From Novosphingobium sp. ST904 (GTDB taxonomy: Bacteria > Pseudomonadota > Alphaproteobacteria > Sphingomonadales > Sphingomonadaceae), in contig NZ_LGJH01000142.1 in the NCBI RefSeq assembly GCF_001298105.1, positions 1-64,000 on the forward strand: a stretch of DNA of 64,000 nucleotides, given 5' to 3'. Shown piece by piece: positions 35,366 through 45,071 of this stretch; position 1 is the stretch's first letter, and each line of letters opens with the position of its first letter. Under the pieces are notes generated by a model that worked only from the letters and a program-made list of their open reading frames with translations, had not been told where the DNA came from and did not search any database. The position numbers were made by a program, and so were the translations under genes.

Positions 35366-36073
35366 GCCATCGCATTGATCAGCGCGAGAGACATCTGGGC
35401 TCCCGCACCGGAGGGCCGTCTCTCGCGCTGGCAATATTGACCCGATCCGATCAACCCGCTCCGAACTCCCTTTACGTCGTCGCACAGGGTTCGAGCGCCG
35501 TGCCGAGCGCGCGGGCGACTGCCCTAGATTCGCAGTTCCGACGAAGCTATCCGGACCCATCGGAGCGGGACTCCTTTCATACGACAGCTAGCGCAAGCCC
35601 TTGCGGCTTTGTTGCGAACGCTGGCATTTGCGTTGCCGAACCCCGATTGACGTCCTCTTCCAGTCTGACGCACCGCCCACCGAACCGTGGCCTCCCTATC
35701 GGCGTATCTCGCCATGCGCCTGATATCACTGTGCGGCGTCGCGCGACGAAGGCTCGCCCAATCTTTCTTCAATTCGCACCGCCAGCCGGCGCTGATGACG
35801 CTCCATTGCGACGACAGGTAAAGGAACATGACAGCCTTAAAGCCAAGAGCCACTGGCAGCCGGACGCAAGAGCACCCTTCTGCCTTCCGGGCTAGAATTT
35901 CCGCGCACCGTTCCTCGGCAGCAAATGCTTCGCGTTCGACTGCCGCCGCTGCGATCTCCCCTATCCCAACTCAATTCAGTCTTTCTCGCAGTCAAAAGGC
36001 AGGTTGAGGGCCAACCGCCGGAACTGGCCGATACCGACGTCACCCGAGATTTCAGACTGCATCTCGGCCGTCC
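35366..36073. other. No recognisable gene
   Basis: About 700 bp after the DUF6438 gene. Open frames on both strands lack ribosome-binding sites and motifs. A minus-strand 109-codon frame at 35524-35853 is the least random but unassigned. Probably degraded accessory DNA. Confidence 0.4.
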
Positions 36074-36277
36074 TTAGTTAGCCGCCAAACACCAGTCCCA
36101 GCCGAACGAGTTGCCATCCATCACCTCGACCCCGGCTGCGGCGAGCTCGTCGCGGAGCGCGTCGGATGCAGCGAAGTCCTTGGCGGCGCGGGCTTCCTTG
36201 CGGCGGATAAGGGTCGCTTCGATGTCGTCCTCGGTGATTGTTGCAGCCCTGGGCTGGACGCGCAGGTCGGCGGGCAT
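36074..36277 (-). pseudogene. cysS: 3' fragment of cysteinyl-tRNA synthetase gene
   Basis: The last about 67 codons match the C-terminal anticodon-stem region of CysS (DDIEATLIRRKEARAAKDF, ALRDELAAAGVEVMDG, then GWDW and stop). The remaining four fifths of the enzyme is absent and upstream DNA is unrelated. It cannot be functional alone. It suggests this interval was once joined to the cysS locus, or that an element captured the gene end. Confidence 0.75.
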
Positions 36278-36733
36278 TGGAGAGCATTGCTCATCTCATG
36301 GTCTTCAGAATAGAGGCTGAGCAAAAATTACCCTATCTCTATCAGTTAAAAAGCTGCTTCGACATTTCGCCAGAGACCATGTTTCCGGATCTGGATGGCT
36401 TCGCCGCGCAGCACAGCCACACGCATTCTCAGTTCTCGACCGCACGCTGGTGACGGCACGGCGGCGGGTCGCCGCCAGGGAATGGAGCGAGCCGCGCCCG
36501 TAGATGCCCTGTCAGTCCCGACCCGCAATCTCCTTCGCACGCGATGCGCCAGATCGAGAGGCACGCACGGTCGGACGGCTCCCATCGCGAGCGAAACGGT
36601 TGCTCGGAGAGAGGCAATCCAGTGACTGCTTTCAGCCGAGGCGGGAAAGAGTGGCGCATCCCATTACCGCCTCAGTGCGGGGTCAATTTGCACCGCGCGA
36701 AGCGGTGGCGCGCATAGTCCAGTCGCGCAGCTG
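36278..36733. other. No recognisable gene
   Basis: 456 bp between the cysS scrap and the hairpin behind the Old Yellow Enzyme gene. No coding signal. It includes TCCCATTACCGC ... CAATTTGCACCGCGCG near 36658-36698, which resembles a motif near 45017-45053. Confidence 0.35.
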
Positions 36734-36758
36734 GGGGCTGGCGCGCAGCGCCAGCCCC
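36734..36758. terminator. Hairpin behind the Old Yellow Enzyme gene
   Basis: GGGGCTGGCGC and GCGCCAGCCCC arms with a 3-bp loop, 6 bp past the minus-strand stop at 36765. Likely terminator for the GST, DUF423-like and OYE operon. Sequence nearly equals that at 34114. Confidence 0.7.
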
Positions 36759-36764
36759 ATATCT

Positions 36765-37900
36765 TCATTGCGGCATGATCGGAACCAGCGCTTCGTCGGC
36801 GCTCTGCTGCTGCTCGGCATCGCGGTCAGCATGGACTGGATAATCAATATAGCCATCGGGACCTTGGCTGTAATAGGTCGCCACGCGCGGGCGGTTCACG
36901 GTCCAACCGTTCCGGTAGCGTTCTACCAGATCGGGATTGGCGATGAATGCCTGACCAAGAGCCACCATGTCCGCGCCGTTCTTCTCGACGGCGCTTGTCG
37001 CAGAAGCCCGATTGAAGCCGACGTTATAGATCATCGGTCCGTCGAACAACGGCCTGATCGTTCCGAAGACATCCCATTCGATGCCGTAGTTGCCGACATG
37101 GAGATAGGCGATCGAACGGCGCCCGAGTTCGGTTGCGAGATAGCGATAGGTCGCGATGGGATCGGTGTCGTCGACCTGATTGAAACCCCATCCGGGAGAC
37201 AGTTTCACCGAGACGAAGCCGGGCGAAGTCGCAGCTGCGATCGCGTCCACGATCGCCAGAAGGAAGGCCGATCGGCGCTCAATGCTGCCGCCCCATTGGT
37301 CGGTCCGCAGATTGGCGTTTGTCGAAAGAAACTGCATTGGCAGATAGCCCGACGCCGCGTGAATCTCGACGCCGTCGAGCCCGGCGTCCTGCGCCCGGCG
37401 TGCACTGGCGACGAAATCGTCGATCGTCGCAAGGATGTCCGCGTGCGACAGTTCGCGCGGTACGACATAAGGCTTCTTGGGTTTCGGCCAAGGGGAGTCA
37501 TAAGGTTCAGCCAAAGGCGGAGCGACGGCGACGGCGCGACCGGTGGCTCGCCGTCCAGAAGCAGGGGATCGGAAATCCTGCCGGCATGCATGAGCTGGAC
37601 GAAGATCGTCCCGCCTCCGCCATGCACGGCGTCCGTCACGCGCCGCCAGCCTTCGACATGGGCGTCCTCGTAAAGGCCCGGCGTGAACAGATATCCGCGC
37701 GACATCGCGCTTGGCGCGGTTCCCTCGGTGACGATCAGTCCCGCCGAGGCGCGCTGCCGGTAATATTCCACGTTCAGTTCGGTCGGAACGCCCGAAAGCG
37801 CGGCGCGATGGCGGCTCATCGGCGCGACCACCATCCGGTTCTTCACGGTCTTTTCGCCAATCTTCAACGGTGAAAAAAGTTTCGATTCCTCATGTGCCAT
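36765..37900 (-). CDS. Old Yellow Enzyme-family NAD(P)H:flavin ene-reductase (one frameshift)
   Basis: About 378 codons across an indel near 37535. N-terminus LFSPLKIGEKTVKNRMVVAPMSRHRA, then EGTAPSAMSRGY and IFVQLMHAGRIS; after the shift AVAVAPPLAEPYDSP, DGVEIHAASGYLPMQFLSTNANLRTDQWGGSIERR (FMN/substrate loop), and GADMVALGQAFIANPDL. A TIM-barrel FMN enzyme that reduces activated C=C bonds. Start MAHEES at 37900. In an aromatic catabolic region it could reduce an enone or quinone-like intermediate. Confidence 0.88.
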
Positions 37901-37982
37901 GGTCGTCCTCTTAATGTTGATGCCGGGCACGCGGCCGATTGCTTGTCCGACAGGCCCGGTGCCGGCCTGCCTCTGTTCGAAT

Positions 37983-38396
37983 TCAGGGGTCGCCGCGATC
38001 GATCGAGCCGGCCGCTGCGATCAGCACGATCCAGCCGACAAGTAGCCCCGCCGATCCGATGCATCCGGCTGCAAACTGGACGGGTCCGCGATAATAGGGC
38101 GCAAGATAGAGCGAGCCACAAAGAAGGAACGAGCCGATCAGGAAGAACCCCGGGGCGAACCGCGCCTTGCGCGCGCCGAGGTTCATGAAGGTTGCGCAGC
38201 CGAAACAGGTCATGGAATGGATGAACTGGATTTGCGCGGCGAGCCGGAAATACCGCGTTTCGAGATCGTTGCCGCTCAGATTGCCCCAGATCCAGATGAT
38301 CATCGCGAGGCAGCCGCTGACGGCGGCGCACCGCATCCAGAGGCGCCGCGTCCAAAGCCCCTCGGCTCCCGGCAAAGGTGCCGGCTTAGTCGCCAT
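37983..38396 (-). CDS. DUF423-like small membrane protein
   Basis: 137 aa with four hydrophobic helices (LAMIIWIWG, IHSMTCFGCATFMNLG, GFFLIGSFLLCGSLYLA, AGLLVGWIVLIAAA). Size and helix layout fit DUF423 inner-membrane proteins, though the assignment is tentative. Its start overlaps the end of the GST gene by 11 bp, so it is co-transcribed. Function unknown. Confidence 0.55.
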   Translation of the reverse strand: MATKPAPLPGAEGLWTRRLWMRCAAVSGCLAMIIWIWGNLSGNDLETRYFRLAAQIQFIHSMTCFGCATFMNLGARKARFAPGFFLIGSFLLCGSLYLAPYYRGPVQFAAGCIGSAGLLVGWIVLIAAAGSIDRGDP

Positions 38397-39009
38397 AGTC
38401 CGGCATCGCTCCCAGTGCTTCTGCCACAGCGGGCCGTGCTTGCACCGCGCGTGCCACCGCGTGCAGCCGCGGCGTCGGCTCGATGAGGTTACGGACCTGC
38501 GGACGGCGGGACCATTGCGCGAAGACGAGAGCATAGGCGTCACAGAGCGAGAAACCGCTCTCAAGCACGCTCGCCTCTCCGGCAATTTCGCGCTCCAGCC
38601 GACCCAGCACGCTGTCGAGCATCTGGACCCCGGTGCTGCGCACATCCGCTTGCGCATGCATTGTGGTCGCCAGCCGGTCCGGCCGCAAAACCGGCCTGAA
38701 AGCGATGTGGACGCTACTCGCAAGCAGCGTCAAGAACGACAGAGCCTGAACCCGCTCCTCCGAACCGGAAGGCGGAAGAAGGTGCCGGGCAGGAACGCGA
38801 TCCGCGACATGGAAGAGAATGGCGACTGTTTCGGTCAGCACGGTGCCGCTTCCCAGCACCAGCGCCGGCACGCGTCCCCACGGATTGATCCGCGCGATCT
38901 CGTCCCGGTTGTTCGCGTCGACCGTGCGGACCTCATATTCAAGGCCGCTTTCCGCGAGCGCGACAAGCGATGCCAACGAGCACGACCCAGGCGTGTGATA
39001 GAGGATCAC
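38386..39009 (-). CDS. Glutathione S-transferase
   Basis: 207 aa. N-terminal thioredoxin-like domain begins ILYHTPGSCSLASLVALAESG (beta/related class active-site Ser-Cys-Ser) with INPWGRVPALVLGSGTVLTETVAIL (cis-Pro and glutathione-binding T-E-T). An all-helical C-terminal domain follows. It conjugates glutathione to electrophiles or removes it from them; such enzymes isomerise or dehalogenate intermediates in aromatic pathways. First gene of a three-gene minus-strand operon. Confidence 0.88.
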   Translation of the reverse strand: MILYHTPGSCSLASLVALAESGLEYEVRTVDANNRDEIARINPWGRVPALVLGSGTVLTETVAILFHVADRVPARHLLPPSGSEERVQALSFLTLLASSVHIAFRPVLRPDRLATTMHAQADVRSTGVQMLDSVLGRLEREIAGEASVLESGFSLCDAYALVFAQWSRRPQVRNLIEPTPRLHAVARAVQARPAVAEALGAMPDYGD

Positions 39010-39300
39010 AACGAGCGCCGTTCAGCAGCGGCCAGGCCGGACGGCCGTGCAGGCCCGATCATGTCCATGTCCATTCGCAACTCCAGCGGTCCGATCAATT
39101 TGTAAAAATCAACGATAGTCCCGCGATGACATCTGACGGCCGCCGGTGTCTTTGCGCTTGCGGCGCAATCGTTGCGCAGCGGCGGCACGGGGGTCGGTCG
39201 CGGGTTGGCGGCGTCTCCGGAGGCTGACAAGACGGCCGCAGGCTGGCGCGGCTCTCCCCGCGGAACCGCCCCTTCGAACTCTCAACTGTAAGGAGCAGAA

Positions 39301-40052
39301 ATGTCGTACATGGAAAATAAGGTCGTCCTCATCACCGGCGGCGGTAACGGGATCGGCCGCGCCGCCGCCGAGGTGTTCGCTCGCGAAGGCGCCAACGTTC
39401 TGATAACGGGCCGACGGGCGGCGGCACTCGAGGAAGTGACCGCATCCAATCCCGCCATACAGGGCTTTGTGGCCGATGCGGCCGACTCGGCGTCCGCGGG
39501 CGCCGCTGTCGAGCACGCCGTCAAATTGTGGGGCCGCCTCGATGTCGTGGTGAACAATGTGGGCGACGGCAGCGTCGGGCCGATGGAACTGGTAGACGCC
39601 GACCGGATCGCCGCCATTTTCAAAGTCAATGTGGTCTATCCGAGCATGGTGTGCGCAGCGGCGCTCCCCCACCTCGAGGCGAGCGAAGGCCTGATCGTCA
39701 ACATGTCGAGCACCTACGGCAGCAAGGCCGGCGCCCCGCTGTCCTATTATGCCGCAAGCAAGGCCGCGGTCGAGCATCTCACACGCTGCTGGGCGCTCGA
39801 ATTCGCGCCGAAGAAAATCCGGGTTAATGCAATCGCCTCGGGTCCTGTCGAGACGACGTTTATGCAAAGCAGATGGGTCTCCCCGACGATGTGATCGAGG
39901 CCATCAAGGAACATGAGCGCGGGGCTATCCCGCTCGGGCGCCGCGGCGTGCCGGCCGATGTCGGCGAGTGGATCGCAGCGCTCGCCCGTCCTCAACTCGG
40001 ATGGATGACGGGTCAGATCATCGCGGTCGACGGGGGTCTGCAGATCACGTGA
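39301..40052 (+). CDS. Short-chain dehydrogenase/reductase (one frameshift)
   Basis: About 250 codons. ITGGGNGIGRAAAEVF, NNVGDGS, NMSSTYG, YYAASK, then after loss of one base in an A-run near 39866 MGLPDDVIEAIKEHERGAIPLGRRG and MTGQIIAVDGGLQIT. AAGGAGCAGAA precedes the ATG. The basic residue after strand 2 (TGRRAA) suggests NADP preference, unlike the other SDRs here. Followed by a LysR gene on the same strand. Confidence 0.85.
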
Positions 40053-40163
40053 GGTCTTACCGCGTCCTGCACATTGTTGCGCGTCGCTCCCGGAGCGACC
40101 CGGCCTCGGCCGGGCCGCTCTGCCGAGGCGAAGGCAATTGCTCACGTCGAGGCCCGGGAGCCG

Positions 40164-41059
40164 ATGAAGGAAGCGTATCGCTCGACCGGCATCTTCGCGT
40201 TTGTTCGCGCTGTCGAGGCCGGCTCGTTCAGCGCCGCGGCCCGATACAGCGGGACGACACCGTCGGCCGTTTCGAAGGTCATCGATCGGCTCGAGCGGCA
40301 GCTGCAAACCAAATTATTCCATCGTACCACCCGAACGCTCTCGCTGACGGCAGAGGGCGCGGCATATTATGAGCGCGTGGCGCCGCTGCTCCGCGCGCTC
40401 GAGGACGCTGGCGAGATTTTCGAAGACGAGAGTGAAACGAGGGGGACGCTCCGCATCAGTTTGCCCGTCGCGATCGCGCCTTTGCTGGTCAATGCGCTGA
40501 CCGCCGAGTTCATCGTGCGCCACCCGGCGATTTCCTTAGGGATCTCGGTCACCGACCGGCACGTCGACTTGGCGCGCGATGGTTCGACTTCATGCTCGCA
40601 CTGGGCGAAACGAGGAAAGAAGGCGCCACCACCTGCCTCTCCGTAAATCTTCCCGTCGCGCTCGCCGCCGCCCCCACCTATCTCGCCCGGCAGGGCCATC
40701 CCCGTTCGCCAGCGGAATTGGGCGGCGCGGCACATATCCGCCACCTCGATGCCGACGGCCCGCGGCCCATCCTGTTTGCAAACGGATCCATGCTCACCCC
40801 CGCCGGGATATTCGACACCGATTCGATTGAGGCCATGCGCATCGGCGCGGTCAAGGGTCTTGGCATCGCATCTATCCCTCGGATCCTCATAGAAGAGGAT
40901 CTGCATAGCGGACGCCTCGTCGAGATCGTGCCCCACGCGCCGCTCGCGCCCGTCGCGCTGCACATGTCACATTGCTTCGGCCGCTTTCCGCCACGTCGTG
41001 CCAGCCTGTTTGCCAAATTCGTCCAAAGCCTGCTGATGCCTCGCACCGCTTCAGCCTGA
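40164..41059 (+). CDS. LysR-family regulator (one frameshift)
   Basis: About 298 codons read across a deletion near 40581. Helix-turn-helix GSFSAAARYSGTTPSAVSKVIDRLERQLQ; effector domain in two parts (TRGTLRISLPVAIAPLLVNAL, then FDFMLALGETRKEG and GIASIPRILIEEDLHSG). CrgA/DmlR-like branch. It could control the SDR just upstream or the divergent GST/OYE operon. Converges with the thiolase gene. Confidence 0.82.
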
Positions 41060-41249
41060 CGCGGATACGCCGCGCCGACCTCCCGCAGCGCCGCGTTCGC
41101 TGCATCGCACCGCGCCGCCCTGCCACGCCGCCACGCTGCCCAACTGTGCTGCCGCGCTGCGACGCTGCCCTCCCGCGGTGCCAGCACAGGCGGCCGAAAG
41201 CAGAGAGGCGGCGGGCACTGCGGTCTGCGCAAGCGCCGCCGTTCCGCGA

Positions 41250-42458
41250 TCAGCGCTCGAAGATCGCCGCGAGCCCCTGCCCGCCGCCGATGCACATCGT
41301 CTCGAGCCCATAACGAACATCGCGGCGGCGCATCTCGTTGAGCATCGTCGCAGCGATGCGCACGCCCGTCACACCGATCGGATGACCGAGCGAAATGCCG
41401 GAGCCATTGACGTTCAGAATGTCGAGCCGGCTGTCGCCTTCGCTCCAGCCCCACTCCTTGAGGACGGCGAGAACCTGGGGCGCGAAGGCCTCGTTGAGTT
41501 CGATCAGTCCGACGTCGCGCCAGTCGAGCCCCGTCCGGGCGAACAGCCTTTCGACCGCGGGAACCGGACCGATCCCCATCCGCGATGGATCGCAGCCTGC
41601 GGCCGCCCAGCCCACGAACCAACCCGACGGTTGCAACCCCAGCTCGGCGAGCCGGTCTTCTGCCACCAAGAGGCATGCGGCTGCGCCGTCATTCTGCTGG
41701 CTCGCGTTGCCCACAGTGACAACGCCGCCTTCGAGCGGGCGGAGTGCCGCGAGGCTCTCGATCGAGGCGTCGGCGCGATATCCCTCATCATGGTCGAAGA
41801 CGATTGGGTCGCCACGCTTTTGCGTAATCGATATCGGGATGACTTCATCGTCGAACCGCCCCTCGCGCCATGCCGCCGCGGCGCGCTGGTGCGACCGCAC
41901 GGCATAGGCGTCAGACTGCTCGCGCGTAATTCCGAAATCGCGCGCCACATTCTCAGCGGTTTCGATCATTCCCGAGATGACGCCATAGCGCTCGATCGGC
42001 TGCGACATGAGCCGAGCCCGCGTCAAACGGTCGTGCATTTCGATGCTGCCGAACCGCGCGCCCTTGCGAACAGCCGTGGAATAATATTCGACGTTCGACA
42101 TGCTTTCCGCGCCGCCCGCGACCACCACGTCCGCCGCGCCCGTCTGCACCATCATTGCGGCCTCGATGATCGCCTGCAGTCCCGAACCGCATCGGCGGTC
42201 GAGCTGGAAGCCCGGCACCGTTTGAGGGAAACCCGCCGCGAGCCAGGACCAGCGCCCGATGCTCGGCGCTTCCCCGCTCGCATAGCCCTGCCCGAAAACG
42301 ACATCGTCGACCCGTTCGGGGTCGACGCCGCTGCGCTCGACAAGGGCCCTGAGGATCAAAGCTCCAAGCTCACCGGCGGTCAACGCCGACAGCCCGCCGC
42401 CGAATTTACCGACAGCTGTCCGGACGGGACACACGATCGCGACGCGACGCAATTTCAA
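41250..42458 (-). CDS. Acetyl-CoA acyltransferase, probable 3-oxoadipyl-CoA thiolase
   Basis: 402 aa. Nucleophile Cys in RRCGSGLQAI, His in NEAFAPQ-type loop and GHPIGVTG, and second Cys in MCIGGGQGLA. Family reaction: CoA-dependent cleavage of 3-oxoacyl-CoA. With the CoA-transferase pair nearby, cleavage of 3-oxoadipyl-CoA to succinyl-CoA and acetyl-CoA is the natural role. It lies 26 bp downstream of the IclR gene on the same strand. Confidence 0.88.
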   Translation of the reverse strand: MKLRRVAIVCPVRTAVGKFGGGLSALTAGELGALILRALVERSGVDPERVDDVVFGQGYASGEAPSIGRWSWLAAGFPQTVPGFQLDRRCGSGLQAIIEAAMMVQTGAADVVVAGGAESMSNVEYYSTAVRKGARFGSIEMHDRLTRARLMSQPIERYGVISGMIETAENVARDFGITREQSDAYAVRSHQRAAAAWREGRFDDEVIPISITQKRGDPIVFDHDEGYRADASIESLAALRPLEGGVVTVGNASQQNDGAAACLLVAEDRLAELGLQPSGWFVGWAAAGCDPSRMGIGPVPAVERLFARTGLDWRDVGLIELNEAFAPQVLAVLKEWGWSEGDSRLDILNVNGSGISLGHPIGVTGVRIAATMLNEMRRRDVRYGLETMCIGGGQGLAAIFER

Positions 42459-42484
42459 AGCACTTCTCCTGATTTCGATAAGGA

Positions 42485-43267
42485 CTAAATCGCCCGTTCG
42501 AGCTGCGCTGCAGCCGCTCGCAATTCGGGCAGGTAGTTTTGAACGAGATGGTCGCGGCTATGGGCAGCCGAGAATGTCGCGACATTCAGCGCGGCGACCA
42601 CAGCACCGGTTCGGCTTCGAACCGGAACCGCGAGCGAACGGAGGCCAGGCTCGAGCTCGGCCTCAACAAGGCTCCAGCGCTGTTCGCCGACCGCACCGAT
42701 TTCATCGCGCAAGGCGGACGCATCGACGATCGTCCGGTCCGTACGGCGTTCGAGCACCGCCTGCTCAAGCCACGTCTCGCGCTCCACGGCGTCCGCTGCC
42801 GCGAGCAAAACGCGGCCCATCGAGGTACAGTGGCTGGGAAGCGTGCTGCCGACCATCAGCGGCGCCGCGATGATCTGGTTCCGCTCGGCACGCGCAATAT
42901 AGATGATCTGCCCAAGGTCGGACGGGTCGAGCGTTGCGATGGATATGGTTTCCTCGAGCCGGTCGCGCAAAGCGTTGGCGATGGCCTGGCTCGCGCTGGC
43001 CAGCGGCGAGGAGGAAAGATAGCCCGACGCGAGCGGCAGAAACCTGGGGGTCAGCGCATAGCGGCCGTTTTCTTCGCTCACATAGCCGAGGCACTGCAGC
43101 GTATGGAGACAGCGGCTGGCACTCGGGCGGTTCAGGCCGCTGAGCCGCGCCGCTTCGGCGGCGGAAAGCGACGCGTGCCGCTCGAAGGCGCGCAGTACGT
43201 CAAGGCCGCGGGCAAGCGACTGCATATAATTGGGATCGGCAATTCGCGTGTCGTCGCTCACGGGCAT
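42485..43267 (-). CDS. IclR-family regulator (PcaR/PobR-like)
   Basis: 260 aa. N-terminal winged helix (LARGLDVLRAFERHASLSAAEAARLSGLNRPSASRCLHTLQCLGYV) and IclR effector domain (ETISIATLDPSDLGQIIYIAR, SMGRVLLAA). Typical of regulators of the beta-ketoadipate pathway in Proteobacteria. Divergent from the CoA-transferase genes across a 64-bp gap holding a perfect palindrome. It is first in an operon with the thiolase, so it probably controls both arms in response to a pathway acid such as 3-oxoadipate. Confidence 0.9.
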   Translation of the reverse strand: MPVSDDTRIADPNYMQSLARGLDVLRAFERHASLSAAEAARLSGLNRPSASRCLHTLQCLGYVSEENGRYALTPRFLPLASGYLSSSPLASASQAIANALRDRLEETISIATLDPSDLGQIIYIARAERNQIIAAPLMVGSTLPSHCTSMGRVLLAAADAVERETWLEQAVLERRTDRTIVDASALRDEIGAVGEQRWSLVEAELEPGLRSLAVPVRSRTGAVVAALNVATFSAAHSRDHLVQNYLPELRAAAAQLERAI

Positions 43268-43282
43268 TGACCTTTATCAAAA

Positions 43283-43317
43283 GTACGATTATCAATAGAT
43301 GAGTACGATAATCGTAC
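43283..43317. promoter_or_regulatory. IclR-type operator: palindrome plus upstream half-site
   Basis: GTACGATAATCGTAC at 43303-43317 is a perfect 15-bp palindrome; GTACGATTATC at 43283 repeats its left half 20 bp upstream. The form closely resembles PcaU/PobR-type boxes (GTTCGATAATCGNAC). Two turns of helix separation of the two half-sites fits a direct-repeat arrangement. It sits between the IclR gene and CoA-transferase subunit A. Confidence 0.8.
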
Positions 43318-43331
43318 ACATAGGAGCTTTT

Positions 43332-44051
43332 ATGACCGGGCGCAAGATATTTTCGGATGCCGATGCGGCGCTCGACGGCATCCTGTTCGACGGCATGACG
43401 ATCATGTCGGGCGGTTTTGGTCTGTCGGGAAACCCCGAGCATTTGATCGAGGGATTGCGCCGCAAGGGCACAAAAGATCTGACGATCATCTCGAACAATT
43501 GCGGCGCCGACGGATTCGGGCTTTGGACGCTCCTCAACAACGGCCAGATCAGCAAGATGATCTCCTCCTATATCGGTGAGAACAAGCTGTTCGCAGACCT
43601 CTATCTCTCGGGTAAGCTCGAGCTCGAGCTTAATCCCCAAGGCACTTTGGCCGAGCGCATTCGCGCCGGCGGCGCAGGCATCCCCGCTTTTTATACGAAG
43701 ACGGGCGTCGGCACGGTGGTCGCCGACGGAAAGCCGGTCGAGGAGTTCGACGGGGCACTCTATGTTCGCGAGACGTGGCTCCGATCGGACATCTCGATCG
43801 TCAAGGCCTGGAAGGCCGACCCCGAAGGCAATCTCGTCTATCGAAAGACTGCCCGAAACTTCAATCCGAACATGGCGACGGCAGGGAAGATCACGATCGC
43901 GGAAGTCGAGGAAATCGTGCCTGCCGGCAGCTTCGATCCGGACCATGTTCACACCCCCGGCATCTATGTGGACCGGATTATCGAGGGGCCGTCGTACGAG
44001 AAGCGCATCGAGTTTCTGACGACACGCCCGCGCGAGGAGGAACAAGCCTGA
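43332..44051 (+). CDS. pcaI: 3-oxoacid (3-oxoadipate) CoA-transferase subunit A
   Basis: 239 aa, start at the ATG following TAGGAGCTTTT. Family I CoA-transferase alpha subunit: GMTIMSGGFGLSGNPEHLIEGL, ISNNCGADGFGLWTLL, LELELNPQGTLAERIRAGGAGIPAFYT and NFNPNMATA. With subunit B it moves CoA from succinyl-CoA to 3-oxoadipate. Immediately behind the IclR operator; stop and next start overlap (TGATG). Confidence 0.9.
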   Translation: MTGRKIFSDADAALDGILFDGMTIMSGGFGLSGNPEHLIEGLRRKGTKDLTIISNNCGADGFGLWTLLNNGQISKMISSYIGENKLFADLYLSGKLELELNPQGTLAERIRAGGAGIPAFYTKTGVGTVVADGKPVEEFDGALYVRETWLRSDISIVKAWKADPEGNLVYRKTARNFNPNMATAGKITIAEVEEIVPAGSFDPDHVHTPGIYVDRIIEGPSYEKRIEFLTTRPREEEQA

Positions 44052-44689
44052 TGCCCTGGACACGCGAAGAGATGGCGGCCCGCGCCGCACTCGAACTGAA
44101 AGACGGCTTTTATGTCAATCTCGGGATAGGAATCCCGACGCTCGTCGCCAATTTCGTGCCGTCCGATATCGAGGTTATCCTGCAGTCGGAAAATGGCATG
44201 CTCGGGATCGGGCCCTTCCCTTACGAGGGCGAAGCGGACCCCGACCTCATCAACGCCGGCAAACAGACGGTTACCGCACTGCCCTCCTCGAGCTTCTTCA
44301 GTTCGGCGGACAGCTTCGCGATGATCCGCGGTGGCCATATCGACTTGGCGATTCTGGGTGCCATGGAAGTCGCGGACAACGGCGATCTCGCGAACTGGAC
44401 AGTGCCCGGCAAGATGATCAAGGGCATGGGCGGCGCGATGGACCTGGTCGCCGGGGTGAAGCGCGTCGTCGTGGTCATGAGCCATGCGGACAAGGCTGGG
44501 AACCCGAAAATCGTCGAGCGTTGCAGCCTGCCGCTGACCGGGACCGCGGTCGTCGACGCGATCGTCTCGGACCTCGGCCGCTTTCTACTCGATCGCGATA
44601 AGGGCCGCCTGATTGTTCAGGAAATTGCCGACGGTATCGATCTTGAGACCGTCCGGTCGAGGACGGCGATCCCCGTCGTCAGCGTGTAA
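44051..44689 (+). CDS. pcaJ: 3-oxoacid (3-oxoadipate) CoA-transferase subunit B
   Basis: 212 aa. Family I beta subunit with the catalytic Glu in LQSENGMLGIGPF, preceded by VNLGIGIPTLVANF and followed by GGAMDLVAGVKRVVVVMSH. It supplies the residue that forms the covalent glutamyl-CoA intermediate. Coupled to subunit A by a 1-bp overlap. Gene symbols are given by function and context; other 3-oxoacid CoA-transferases look similar. Confidence 0.9.
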   Translation: MPWTREEMAARAALELKDGFYVNLGIGIPTLVANFVPSDIEVILQSENGMLGIGPFPYEGEADPDLINAGKQTVTALPSSSFFSSADSFAMIRGGHIDLAILGAMEVADNGDLANWTVPGKMIKGMGGAMDLVAGVKRVVVVMSHADKAGNPKIVERCSLPLTGTAVVDAIVSDLGRFLLDRDKGRLIVQEIADGIDLETVRSRTAIPVVSV

Positions 44690-45071
44690 GCCCCCCACAG
44701 CCCGCGGCCGAGCCGAGGCGCTCCTTCGGCTGCCTTTCCGCATCAGCCCGACGAGCATGCGCCAAGTGGCCAACCGGGCGTCTCGACATCGTATCGCGGC
44801 CGCATGACGGCCGCCCGCTCGCTTATTCGCCCCGGAGACGCAGGAGGGCGAGCGCTACGCTCCGATGCGGCGCGCCCCGCCTTCGCTTACCACCTCGGCC
44901 TTGCTGCTGGTGTTATCCCTAAATTCCCGGCAGCGAACGCTCGGCACCCCGGAAACAATGAAGTTTGTGCACGGCTCGGCATCCGCCACCATCACGCGGC
45001 CTCGCGAGAGACGAATTGTCCCATCACCGCGGGAAATTTGCACTGCGCGGAATTAGTTTATCCCGGTTGCA
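44690..45071. other. No recognisable gene
   Basis: 382 bp between converging genes (CoA-transferase B and the FAD synthetase-like gene). No coding signal or strong terminator hairpin stands out. Contains TCCCATCACCGC and AATTTGCACTGCGCGGAA near 45017-45053, similar to a segment near 36.67 kb. Confidence 0.35.

Noticed and set aside
41178..42488. A 436-codon plus-strand frame opposite the thiolase
   Set aside because: Arg/His/Ala-rich shadow without motifs; the thiolase active-site motifs are all on the minus strand.
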